Shown here in pieces: positions 16,733-25,040 of a DNA stretch of 64,000 nt. The notes under the pieces were generated by a model. That model saw only the letters and a list, made by a program, of their open reading frames with translations, was not told the origin of the DNA and made no database searches. The first letter of the stretch is position 1; each line of letters opens with the position of its first letter. A program made the position numbers and the translations under genes. Origin of the DNA: Bacteriovorax sp. PP10 (GTDB lineage Bacteria; Bdellovibrionota; Bacteriovoracia; Bacteriovoracales; Bacteriovoracaceae); contig NZ_JAYGJQ010000001.1 in assembly GCF_035013165.1 (NCBI RefSeq), positions 1,550,001 through 1,614,000 on the forward strand, given 5' to 3'.

Positions 16733-18445
16733 ATGACTCCTGATTCTGGAAATCTTCTCGAAATTAGAAATCTCAATGTCACTTTCATGTCTGGTGGCAA
16801 TGTAGTTAAGGCCGTAAAAAATCTTAACTTAAATATCCCTTATGGGAAAACGATGGGCCTCGTTGGTGAATCTGGTTCTGGAAAATCTGTAACATCTCTT
16901 GCAATCATGAGACTGCTTCCAGATCACAAAGGAATTACTGTTACTGGTGAGATTTTATATAAAGGGCAAAACCTTTTAAAACTAAGTCTTAAAGAAATGA
17001 GAGCGATTCGTGGAAATAAAATCTCAATGATTTTCCAGGAACCGATGACAAGTTTAAATCCTGTGTACACTGTTGGAGATCAAATCGATGAAACGATTTT
17101 ACTTCACCAGAAAATTTCTAAAGCAGAAGCAAGAAAAAGAACAATTGAACTTTTAACAGAAGTAGGGATCCCGGATCCAGCTGCTAAAGCAAACACATAC
17201 CCACACGAAATGTCTGGTGGGCAAAAGCAAAGAGTCATGATCGCAATGGCGATGGCATGTGAGCCTGAGCTTTTAATTTGCGATGAACCAACGACTGCGC
17301 TTGATGTAACGATTCAACAACAGGTTTTAGACCTGATGATGGAACTTCAGAAAAAACATAAAATGAGCATGCTATTCATCACTCACGATCTTTCAGTTAT
17401 TGCTGATATCGCTGACGATGTAGCGGTAATGTTCAGAGGTGATAAAGTTGAAGAGCAAAGCTGCAAAGGACTATTTGAAAATCCTCAGCATGCTTACACA
17501 AAAGGTCTTCTTGCTTGTCGCCCGAAAATTGATAAGAACCCAAAACGTCTTCCAACTGTTGAAACAATTTTAAAAGATGAAGACGCTTTCTACAAGGCAC
17601 TTGTTGATTATAAAGTTCCTCGCATTATCAGCGAAGAAAAAAATCCAGTAATTCTCGAGCTTAAAAATCTTGAAAAATACTACCCGATCAAAGGTGGAAT
17701 TTTCGGAACAAAAATCACAGAGTTCAAAGCTGTTGATGGTGTGTCGATTAAAGTAAGAAAAGGGACTACGTTTGGTTTAGTAGGAGAGTCTGGATGTGGA
17801 AAGACAACTTTAGGAAGAACTATCCTAAGGCTGATTGAACCAACTGCAGGTGAGATCCTTTACCACGGTGAAAATATCGTGAATAAAAATCCGGAAGAGA
17901 TGAGAGCCCTTAGACGTAAAATGCAGATCATTTTCCAGGATCCGTTCTCAAGCTTAAACCCAAGAATGACAATCGGAGACATCGTTACTGAGCCTCTGGT
18001 TATTCACGGAATTGGTAAAAATAAAAAAGAGCAACTTCAAATGGCCGCACAACTTTTAGAAAAAGTTGGTCTGAATGGAGACGCTTTAAGCAGATACCCA
18101 CACGAGTTCTCAGGTGGACAAAGACAACGTATTTGTATCGCAAGAGCACTTACGCTTAACCCTGAATTCTTGATTTGTGATGAATCAGTTTCAGCTCTGG
18201 ATGTTTCAGTTCAGGCACAGGTTTTAAATTTACTTCAGGATCTTCAAGATGATCTTGGATTAACTTATATTTTTATTTCACATGACCTTTCAGTTGTTAA
18301 ATACATCTCTGATGAGATCGCTGTTATGAACGCTGGAAAGATTGTGGAGATTGCAGACCCTGACACGATTTATAATCATCCTGCTAATGCATACACAAAA
18401 CGATTAATCGATGCGATTCCTAAGGGGCGTCCAAGTTTAATCTAA
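16733..18445 (+). CDS. Fused dipeptide/oligopeptide-type ABC transporter ATPase (two ATPase domains)
   Basis: 570 residues holding two complete ABC ATPases, like GsiA or YejF (DppD plus DppF in one chain). Domain 1: Walker A GESGSGKS near residue 46, signature MSGGQKQR near 160, Walker B LLICDEPTTALD. Domain 2: Walker A GESGCGKTT near 350, signature FSGGQRQR near 460, Walker B FLICDESVSALD, with Ser-Val in place of the usual Pro-Thr after DE, a variant common in the DppF half. AAGGAAATAGT precedes the ATG. The permease and binding-protein genes are not adjacent, so it must work with subunits encoded elsewhere. Energises peptide-type import at the inner membrane. Confidence 0.93.
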   Translation: MTPDSGNLLEIRNLNVTFMSGGNVVKAVKNLNLNIPYGKTMGLVGESGSGKSVTSLAIMRLLPDHKGITVTGEILYKGQNLLKLSLKEMRAIRGNKISMIFQEPMTSLNPVYTVGDQIDETILLHQKISKAEARKRTIELLTEVGIPDPAAKANTYPHEMSGGQKQRVMIAMAMACEPELLICDEPTTALDVTIQQQVLDLMMELQKKHKMSMLFITHDLSVIADIADDVAVMFRGDKVEEQSCKGLFENPQHAYTKGLLACRPKIDKNPKRLPTVETILKDEDAFYKALVDYKVPRIISEEKNPVILELKNLEKYYPIKGGIFGTKITEFKAVDGVSIKVRKGTTFGLVGESGCGKTTLGRTILRLIEPTAGEILYHGENIVNKNPEEMRALRRKMQIIFQDPFSSLNPRMTIGDIVTEPLVIHGIGKNKKEQLQMAAQLLEKVGLNGDALSRYPHEFSGGQRQRICIARALTLNPEFLICDESVSALDVSVQAQVLNLLQDLQDDLGLTYIFISHDLSVVKYISDEIAVMNAGKIVEIADPDTIYNHPANAYTKRLIDAIPKGRPSLI

Positions 18446-18456
18446 CTGGAGAGTGA

Positions 18457-19107
18457 ATGGACACCGCACGAATGGCGCGAGTCCTAATGAAGAGTACAAA
18501 CAATGGAACTCTGACTTTAGTGACTAAGCACCATAACGATTTTTTTCCCGTTTCTCAGAAGATCGATTTTTGTTTAACTACTGAAGGCGAAATTCTTATT
18601 TATCTCGACAACCTTGAGATAAAAAACAGAGGGATTAAAGAGTACAACCGTGCAGGTCTTCATGTCGACCAGGGCCTAGAAGCGGTAGAGATCATGGGGA
18701 GACTCGTGGTTCTACCGGAAACTGATTTAAGAAAAAATAGAATGGCCTCGCAATTTTTTAAGGTCCACAAAGATTTAGAAAAATTTAGCGAGGTCTCTAA
18801 TTACGCCTTTTATATTTTGAAAAATGACTTCGCCAGATACTTCTCTGATCCTCAGCATTTTGAGTCCCTGTCTTATGAAGGGATCAAGTGTGATCCACCC
18901 ATTTCACCCATTGAGCTTTCTCATGTTGCCCGCGAATTTAGCGAGCATCATATTGCTATGATTGATGGAGATGGATATTTTTCTGAGAATGAAAACGAAG
19001 AAGTGATTTTCCATGCTTTCGAAAAAACACTGACGAGTATTGATGAAGTTCATCATGAAATGTCGGGGCTTTTTTCAAAAGAAAATTTCGAACAAGTGAT
19101 ACTATAA
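18457..19107 (+). CDS. Predicted FMN-binding split-barrel protein (HugZ/pyridoxamine oxidase-like), tentative
   Basis: 216 residues. The first 120 have the feel of the split-barrel flavin family: ARMARVLMKSTNNGTLTLVT, a strand with FPVSQKIDFCLTTEGEILIYLDNLEIKNRGIKEYNRAGLHV, then FFKVHKDLEKF. The C-terminal part (ELSHVAREFSEHHIAMIDGDG, EVHHEMSGLFSKENF) resembles the DUF2470/HugZ end, which has conserved His. HugZ proteins degrade haem, which would fit an iron-hungry cell, but similarity here is by eye only. GGAGAG precedes the ATG. It sits 11 bases behind the ABC ATPase gene and one base before the SMR gene, so the three form an operon. Confidence 0.5.
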   Translation: MDTARMARVLMKSTNNGTLTLVTKHHNDFFPVSQKIDFCLTTEGEILIYLDNLEIKNRGIKEYNRAGLHVDQGLEAVEIMGRLVVLPETDLRKNRMASQFFKVHKDLEKFSEVSNYAFYILKNDFARYFSDPQHFESLSYEGIKCDPPISPIELSHVAREFSEHHIAMIDGDGYFSENENEEVIFHAFEKTLTSIDEVHHEMSGLFSKENFEQVIL

Positions 19108-19108
19108 T

Positions 19109-19435
19109 ATGCACTGGATCTATCTAGTCCTGGCCATCGTGGCCGAAGTCGTGGGAACTGCCTGTTTAAAGAGTTCAAACGGTTTTCAAAACATTCTTCC
19201 AAGCATTGGCGTGGTAGTAGGTTATGGTCTGACGATTGTCATGCTCTCAATCTCTGTGAAGTCTATTCCCATGGGAACGGCCTACGCTATCTGGTCAGGT
19301 GTCGGAACTGTTGGTGCTGTCTGTGTAGGGTATCTGGTTTTTTCTGAAAAACTTCACATCTCTCACGTGGTAGGAATGGCCTGTATTATCCTTGGCTCAA
19401 TCATTCTCAAATTTGCCGAAATGCCGAAGGCCTAA
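19109..19435 (+). CDS. Small multidrug resistance (SMR) transporter, EmrE/QacE type
   Basis: 108 residues and four membrane helices, exactly the SMR size. The essential membrane Glu is at residue 13 in AIVAEVVGTACLK, and the conserved AYAIWSGVGTVG loop/helix 3 motif is near 63. VFSEKLHISHVVGMACIILGSIILK forms helix 4. SMR proteins work as antiparallel dimers exporting cationic compounds or guanidinium by proton exchange. The gene follows its neighbour by one base, and its last four bases overlap the end of the convergent nuclease gene. Confidence 0.95.
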   Translation: MHWIYLVLAIVAEVVGTACLKSSNGFQNILPSIGVVVGYGLTIVMLSISVKSIPMGTAYAIWSGVGTVGAVCVGYLVFSEKLHISHVVGMACIILGSIILKFAEMPKA

Positions 19436-21048
19436 TCAATAAAAGAAATGTGATAGTTTCCATTCTGAGAGCGGATTCTCTCTAGCTCAGTTAAGAGAAC
19501 GGTCATCCTGTCATAAGTTTCTACCGAGTGATCTTTCCAGGAATTTTCTGAATCTTCACTATGATCAACTGGAGCGTAGTAAACAATTCCATTTCTCACC
19601 TGAAGGATTCTTTTGGCCTTGTTAGCGATAGAAAACTCAATATCGGCGTTGAGCATACGATTGATCTTACGAACTCGCATATAGGCCCTGGCGATTCTCA
19701 TGAAGTGTCTTTCAAACTTATCGGCCAGGTCATCCACAGTTATTAAGTCATTGAACTCTTCAATTTCTTCTTCGATCTCAGCGCTGTCATCAAGCTCAAC
19801 TTCCTGTAGTTCTAATTCAGCTTCTTCACTTTCGCTTAACTCTTTGTCATATCTTCTCTGCCAAATAATTCCCATGGCAATCATCGACCTGACTGATGCA
19901 AAAGTTTCAGGAGTAAAATTGTGTCTCAAGCAAAAAACTTCAAACCCATCTTTTAAAAGTTGTGGATCAAGCTCTTCAAAAAACAAATCTCCATCAGGGA
20001 GAGCGCCATCTTTGTAAATGGTATTTAAATACAAACTAAGCTTCATCATCGATTCAAAGACCATGGCATTTGAAAAAGGCCCGATCATGTGGAATTCATC
20101 AGGAGTTGAACTCACAGAAGTAAACTCTTTATCAAAAAAAGCTAGCGAGCGTCTGGCGGCCTTAAGGGAAATATTATATCTCGGATTTAATCTTTTGATT
20201 TCATCGGTTTCCATAAGGGCCGCTTCCAAAGGAGTCGCACATGGAGTCACTCTCAAATCATAAACCTGAGTGAGCATTTCCAGTTTTTTAGGATCGCGGT
20301 TTTTTTGACCTCTGAAATAACTGTTCACTCGATCCCGCAGTGAGGTTGCTTTACCAACGTAGAGAACTTCTCCTTGAAAGTTAAGCATCCTATAAATTCC
20401 CGGTACCTTGGGAAGATCTAATCTTTTTTCTTTTGGAAGCGGGTATTCGTATTTTGTCTTTTTTGCCTTTGGAGTTTCGATGAACCAATTTTGTAGTTCT
20501 TCATAAGTCGTGACTTCTTTTTCTTCCAACGTCTCGAGTAATTTTGACCAGATCACTTTGGTGGCATCCACATGGGAGGCCGAGCGCTTAAGTTCACCGG
20601 CATCATAACCAAAATAACCTGAAAGACCTTTGATCCCTCTGGTCGGAAGATTGGGAAGAAGTCTTTTTGCGATATCGTGAGTGCAAAGAATGGTAAAAGG
20701 CATATCGGCGTGAATACTTTCAAAAGCAGCAGCAAGAAATGGTTTTTCAAACTGAGCAAAGTGAATCACACAAACGATATTATCTAACTTGGACATTGTT
20801 TTAATAAAATTGAGAAGTCTCTTCATCGCTTCAGGAAAAGGCACAGCATCTTTCATGTCAGAGGTTTTAACCCCGGTGATGATTTGAATGCGACGAGGGA
20901 TTTCATATTCAGGAGGCTGTTCGACTAAAAAACTTTGAGTTTCGGCGTGTTTAGACCCGTAGGCCATCTCCAGGATATAAGAGTTATCAGGTTTCGCTCC
21001 TGTGGTTTGAAGATCCAGAAAAAAGACAGGCATAGATTTAAGTTTCAT
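19432..21048 (-). CDS. DnaQ-type 3'-5' exonuclease domain fused to a GIY-YIG (UvrC/Cho-type) nuclease domain
   Basis: 538 residues. Residues 1-175 are a DEDD-type exonuclease fold: FFLDLQTTGAKPDNSYILEMAY (motif I, where the usual Glu is Gln), CVIHFAQFEKPFL (motif II) and SASHVDATKVIW (motif III). Residues 215-300 are a GIY-YIG domain: VPGIYRMLNFQGEVLYVGKATSLRDRVNSYF and the catalytic-end METDEIKRLNPRYN, as in the UvrC N-terminus and Cho. A long acidic linker (EEAELELQEVELDD) follows. Such proteins are thought to act in nucleotide excision repair. It overlaps the helicase gene upstream by 11 bases with GGGAG as its ribosome site, so the two are translationally coupled. Confidence 0.85.
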   Translation of the reverse strand: MKLKSMPVFFLDLQTTGAKPDNSYILEMAYGSKHAETQSFLVEQPPEYEIPRRIQIITGVKTSDMKDAVPFPEAMKRLLNFIKTMSKLDNIVCVIHFAQFEKPFLAAAFESIHADMPFTILCTHDIAKRLLPNLPTRGIKGLSGYFGYDAGELKRSASHVDATKVIWSKLLETLEEKEVTTYEELQNWFIETPKAKKTKYEYPLPKEKRLDLPKVPGIYRMLNFQGEVLYVGKATSLRDRVNSYFRGQKNRDPKKLEMLTQVYDLRVTPCATPLEAALMETDEIKRLNPRYNISLKAARRSLAFFDKEFTSVSSTPDEFHMIGPFSNAMVFESMMKLSLYLNTIYKDGALPDGDLFFEELDPQLLKDGFEVFCLRHNFTPETFASVRSMIAMGIIWQRRYDKELSESEEAELELQEVELDDSAEIEEEIEEFNDLITVDDLADKFERHFMRIARAYMRVRKINRMLNADIEFSIANKAKRILQVRNGIVYYAPVDHSEDSENSWKDHSVETYDRMTVLLTELERIRSQNGNYHISFID

Positions 21049-23407
21049 ATGTAGTCTCCCAGAAATCTTTTATATCCTGAAGGATCTTTTGCGAGACTAA
21101 CTCACGAGGTGATTCATCAAACCATTCAGCAGGCATCGTCTGTGAATAACTGTCTTCCAGAAAGCGTGGATCAATAAGAATGATCACTCCGCGGTCTGTT
21201 TCTGTACGCACAACTCTTCCGGCCGATTGAATCGCTTTGGCCATCGCGGGAAAAACATAAGCGTAATCAAAAGCATGTTCACTGCCATAACGTTTTTCAT
21301 AATACACTCTGATTTGTTCGCGTTCAAAATCAAAATTAGGAAGAGCAGGCCCCACAACAAAAGCACCAATGAGCATATGTCCGGGATAGTCGACACCTTC
21401 GGAGAAAACTCCACCTTGCACTCCAAGAAGTAGCGTAGGCCTTAAACCTTCACGCAATTCATGCAGGTACGTATTGATAAGAGGAAGCTTCATCTCTTTT
21501 GGTTGAGTCAGGATTTGATAATCCGGAAGATTCAATTTACCGACGACCATATTCATAAATTCAAAGCTGGGGAAAAGCGCAATATAATTTCCAGACTTCA
21601 CATTTAAAACACGCTCAATCACATCACAAATCTTAGGAGCACTCGAGTTTCTGTCACGGTACTTGGTAGAAATTTGGGGGATGACCATGATCTTACGATT
21701 CTGTTCAGTAAACGGAGAAGCAAATTCATAGGTCTTGGTTTTATTTTCCGGAAAACCTAAAAGCTGCTGGTAATAATAAAAAGGTTTAAGTGTCGCCGAG
21801 AAGGCCACAAAGTTTTTAAATTCTTTATAACACTCTTTTAACTGTGCCGAAGCATCACAACACGTCACTTTCAATATTTCAGCATTATAAGTTTTCTGAT
21901 AAGTCTGAAAGAACTCAGGGCCGGTTAATTCAAGTGACTCAATAAAATTTTGAGCAAGATTTGAAAAACCTAAGACCGGATCTTGCGCCTTAATTTCCAC
22001 ATCTGATTCGAGATACCCACCAGTGAACTCACGAATACGTGCCCCTAATTCAATGAAAGGAGCTGGATCAATCGTAATCCTGCGGGATTCGCCGGAATAC
22101 TGTCTAATAAGACGGATAAAGTCCTGAGTAAGAGCAACTCCATCATCAAGGAATTTATCTGGTAGATTAGCAAACTGACTTTCAAAATAAGTAATCTGTC
22201 CGATGGAAATTGAAGGTGAAAAATAATCCTGAGCTCTTGAAGGTAAGTTATGAGCTTCATCAATAACCAGATTGGCCTTCTCTTTTGGTTTTAATAAAGG
22301 AGTCGAGAGCCTTCCAATTAAACTTCTCGGAGAAAAAACATAATTGTAATCACCAATGACAACATCGGCACGATCAATTCCTTCCAATGATAATTCAAAA
22401 GGGCAGACCTGATACTTTTCTCCCAGCTCAATAAATTTACGGGAAGTAAGGCGCTTCATCTTGCCAACTTTATTAACCAGGTCATGCTCATCTAATTTGG
22501 CATAATAATCTTTGGCGTATTCGCAGTACTGAGGATTGCAGATGACTTCTGCTTTCCTGCACATCTTCGCTTTTGAAGTCAGTGTGAGGCAGCGGATTTT
22601 CGCACCTTGATCCTGCATAAGACTTACGGCCGCTTCGGCCACCTGATGCTGAGAGTTTTTTGGTGTAACAAAAATAACTTTTTGCCCGCGAGAAAGAGAT
22701 TCTTTTAAAGCAGGATATAAAACTCCGGCCGTTTTTCCAAGGCCGGTCGGTGCTTCTATCAGCAGAGGTATAGACTCAGCAAAATTCTCTGCAACTGCCG
22801 CAACCAACTCAACTTGCCCGGGTCTAGGTGTTGCAAAAGGAAAAACCATATCTTGTGCAGACTGAACTCTTATATCAAAAATCTTTTCTTTGATTTTTGT
22901 CTCACGAACCAATTCATCTAAACGTCGCTCCAGCCATATTTCATACTCTTCAAGATTAAAATCCACATCGAGACTCATGGTCTTAAAGTTTCTTGCCGAA
23001 ATAAGCTCCAGCCTTAAAAGCGGGACCTCTCCTGTCTGGTGATAATGAATATACCCGTAAGTTCTTAGTTGCCAGTAATAAGGATGATTGAAATTATCGG
23101 CAAGCTTTTCATAAAGAGCTTCAACATCAAAACTGGATTTAATCTCTTCAATCACACAAGGAGCGCTGGTGATAAAACCATCCGCACGCCCTGAAATCAC
23201 AAACTCATAAGGTTTTTTATCGAAGGTGATACTTAAATGTTTTTCTGGAATGTAGTTTGAATTTTCTTTTTCTTTTTTCTGCTGGAATATTTTATGGATA
23301 TCTTGCCCGCTATAAAGACTTCCACCAAAACCAGAATGCGTTTCAATACTCCCTACAAGAGGAGATGGAACGGCAAAATTTCGGACATCAATATTAACTT
23401 TTCGCAA
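21038..23407 (-). CDS. PD-(D/E)XK nuclease domain fused to an XPD/DinG-type iron-sulfur DNA helicase
   Basis: 789 residues. Residues 1-170 look like a RecB/Cas4-type nuclease: FVISGRADGFI, then VIEEIKSS, then YYWQLRTYGYIHY, giving the D ... E-x-K ... Q-x-x-x-Y pattern. The helicase follows: Walker A APTGLGKTAG near 215, four cysteines for an Fe-S cluster (KMCRKAEVIC, PQYCEYA, YQVCPFE) near 280-345, the Walker B DEAH box VIDEAHNLPSRAQDYF near 380, and motif VI QSAGRVVRTETDRG near 740. The frame can only begin at a TTG (23407), since a stop lies two codons upstream and no early ATG exists. It probably works in DNA repair with the overlapping exonuclease/GIY-YIG protein. Confidence 0.85.
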   Translation of the reverse strand: MRKVNIDVRNFAVPSPLVGSIETHSGFGGSLYSGQDIHKIFQQKKEKENSNYIPEKHLSITFDKKPYEFVISGRADGFITSAPCVIEEIKSSFDVEALYEKLADNFNHPYYWQLRTYGYIHYHQTGEVPLLRLELISARNFKTMSLDVDFNLEEYEIWLERRLDELVRETKIKEKIFDIRVQSAQDMVFPFATPRPGQVELVAAVAENFAESIPLLIEAPTGLGKTAGVLYPALKESLSRGQKVIFVTPKNSQHQVAEAAVSLMQDQGAKIRCLTLTSKAKMCRKAEVICNPQYCEYAKDYYAKLDEHDLVNKVGKMKRLTSRKFIELGEKYQVCPFELSLEGIDRADVVIGDYNYVFSPRSLIGRLSTPLLKPKEKANLVIDEAHNLPSRAQDYFSPSISIGQITYFESQFANLPDKFLDDGVALTQDFIRLIRQYSGESRRITIDPAPFIELGARIREFTGGYLESDVEIKAQDPVLGFSNLAQNFIESLELTGPEFFQTYQKTYNAEILKVTCCDASAQLKECYKEFKNFVAFSATLKPFYYYQQLLGFPENKTKTYEFASPFTEQNRKIMVIPQISTKYRDRNSSAPKICDVIERVLNVKSGNYIALFPSFEFMNMVVGKLNLPDYQILTQPKEMKLPLINTYLHELREGLRPTLLLGVQGGVFSEGVDYPGHMLIGAFVVGPALPNFDFEREQIRVYYEKRYGSEHAFDYAYVFPAMAKAIQSAGRVVRTETDRGVIILIDPRFLEDSYSQTMPAEWFDESPRELVSQKILQDIKDFWETTYET

Positions 23408-23491
23408 AAACTATCCCAAGTGATTTCATTGCAACGATACGGGGAAATCATAGCAAAAGAGATAGGCTTCTAGGATGTGCGCTGCATTTTC

Positions 23492-24409
23492 TTAGAGAAT
23501 ACTCAACAAATCGGCCTGTGTTTGCATTTGTAGATGCGGAAGATTTGAAAAACCGGCCTTATGGAAGACCTCTAATGCTTTACTAGCGAATTCAATGGTC
23601 ATGACATCATCCGGTTGATGCAAAAATAAGTAAGTTTCAGGCAACCCCATAGACTGCCAGTTTTTAATTCTTTCGGCCCACATTGAGAGTCTAAGCTCAT
23701 CACTTGGGTCGAGGTTGTTTCCAATTAATCTAATTAAAGACCAATTGGTAGAGAGGGAAGAATGAAGGACGTCTCGTCTTCCTGCTACATCAGTAATCAC
23801 CAGTCCAATATTTTTTCTATTAAGATAATCCGTCAGCGCCGGAAGAATCACACCATCTTGAAACCAGCTCGGATGACGAAGCTCTAAAGTGAGTTTGAAC
23901 TCTGAAGGCCAGCTTTCTAAAAACTTAAAAAGCAGCATTTTATCCTGATAAGAAAAATACTCACTCAACTGAATAAAACACGGACCTAGGTTTGTTTTCA
24001 TTCTTTGCAGAAAATCCAACCAATGCTCCAGCGTGATTTTATCTACCAGGCCATTTCTGGCGTGAGAGATATCTTTAGGGAGTTTGGGACAAAAAAGAAA
24101 ATGTTCCGGGACTTTTGAAAGCCATTCATGAGTCGTCTTCTCATCAGGGATTCTGTAGTGAGTTGTATTAAGTTCAATACAAGTAAAGTTTCTGGAGTAG
24201 TAGTGGAGGAATTCCTGAGTCGGAGTTTTCTTTGGATAGATTTTCCCTAACCAGTGCTTAGAACCCCATGCCGGAGCGCCAAAAAAAAGGGCACTAGGAG
24301 TCTCTCCCGCCAAATGAATGTGAGAGGCATTTTTTGAATCGTCCTCTGGGAGAGTCCAATTGATGTTTTGAATGTCTGCGAGTTTTCCAAATTCCATTGG
24401 GGTTATCAT
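23492..24409 (-). CDS. DUF72 family protein (YecE-like TIM barrel)
   Basis: 305 residues from the preferred ATG at 24409; an ATG at 24448 adds 13 residues (ending in PEEDRF) but has no ribosome site. The DUF72 pattern is clear: FFGAPAWGSKHWLGKIYP near 45, the FTCIELNTTHYRIPDEKTTHEW stretch near 78, FLFCPKLPKDISHAR near 105, LTLELRHPSWF near 185 and TYLFLHQPDDV (usual YFNN variant) near the end. DUF72 proteins are TIM barrels of unproven function found in all domains, sometimes linked to DNA or iron-sulfur biology. Alone on this strand, with a divergent MarR gene upstream. Confidence 0.88.
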   Translation of the reverse strand: MITPMEFGKLADIQNINWTLPEDDSKNASHIHLAGETPSALFFGAPAWGSKHWLGKIYPKKTPTQEFLHYYSRNFTCIELNTTHYRIPDEKTTHEWLSKVPEHFLFCPKLPKDISHARNGLVDKITLEHWLDFLQRMKTNLGPCFIQLSEYFSYQDKMLLFKFLESWPSEFKLTLELRHPSWFQDGVILPALTDYLNRKNIGLVITDVAGRRDVLHSSLSTNWSLIRLIGNNLDPSDELRLSMWAERIKNWQSMGLPETYLFLHQPDDVMTIEFASKALEVFHKAGFSNLPHLQMQTQADLLSIL

Positions 24410-24511
24410 AAATCGATCTTCTTCAGGAAGACAAAAGAAAATAATCATTATTTACGGTTTTTTAAGATCTTAAGAAACTGCGTATAAGTTGGATCGATTA
24501 ATTCTATGAAA

Positions 24512-24530
24512 TGGTTACACTTTGAAACTA
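24512..24530. promoter_or_regulatory. MarR box, copy 1
   Basis: TGGTTACACTTTGAAACTA, a 19-bp pseudo-palindrome (GTT.CA...TG.AAC) that recurs in inverted orientation at 24542-24560. Together they form a 17-bp perfect inverted repeat with an 11-base AT spacer, just upstream of marR. Confidence 0.7.
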
Positions 24531-24541
24531 TTTTTTTAAAT

Positions 24542-24560
24542 TAGTTTCAAAGTGTAACTA
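24542..24560. promoter_or_regulatory. MarR box, copy 2
   Basis: TAGTTTCAAAGTGTAACTA, nearly palindromic itself (TAGTT.CA...TG.AACTA), and the inverted copy of the box at 24512-24530. It lies 20 bases upstream of the MarR start, where a bound dimer would block transcription or initiation of the operon. Inferred autoregulatory site. Confidence 0.72.
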
Positions 24561-24580
24561 ATTTCCAGTATGATCAATTT

Positions 24581-25030
24581 ATGAAAACGAAAGACACTGG
24601 ACCCATTTATAAAGAAGACATCCACCCGGCATTAAAAGATGCTTTCGGGTATAGACTTCTACATGTGGCCTTAAAATACCGAAGAGCACTGATAGAAATC
24701 CTGGAAGAGTTTGATCTGGCGCCACCTCAGTTAGGAATTTTACGTATTCTGGCCACTTCAGACATGTTAACTCAGGCGTTATTAGGTCAGGAGCTTGGAC
24801 ACGATAAAGTCACAATCGTTCGTATGATCGACGGACTGGAAAATCTGGGTTTTGTGAATAGGATTGAAGGCAAAAAAGATAAAAGACAAAGACTTATTCA
24901 GATCACAAAATCGGGCAGGGAAGTTCTGGCGATTGTGAAAAAGAAAAATATCACTCGCGAGAAAAACTTTCTCTCACCTTTAAGTGATAGTGAAGCAGAA
25001 ACCCTTAAAAAATTAATTATGAAATTGTAA
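24581..25030 (+). CDS. MarR-family transcriptional regulator
   Basis: 149 residues. The winged helix is typical: DLAPPQLGILRILATSDMLTQALLGQELGHDKVTIVRMIDGLENLGFVNRIEGKKDKRQRLIQIT at about residues 45-108, with the wing Asp-Lys-Arg-Gln motif. It lies directly upstream (10 bases) of an MFS pump gene and is preceded by two MarR boxes, so it most likely represses its own operon and responds to a small toxic ligand. Confidence 0.95.
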   Translation: MKTKDTGPIYKEDIHPALKDAFGYRLLHVALKYRRALIEILEEFDLAPPQLGILRILATSDMLTQALLGQELGHDKVTIVRMIDGLENLGFVNRIEGKKDKRQRLIQITKSGREVLAIVKKKNITREKNFLSPLSDSEAETLKKLIMKL

Positions 25031-25040
25031 CGAGGCATTT

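Noticed and set aside
16733-18445. Possibility that the two ATPase domains are a fused artefact or a frameshifted pair
   Set aside because: Both domains are complete in one frame and the length matches known fused proteins GsiA/YejF.
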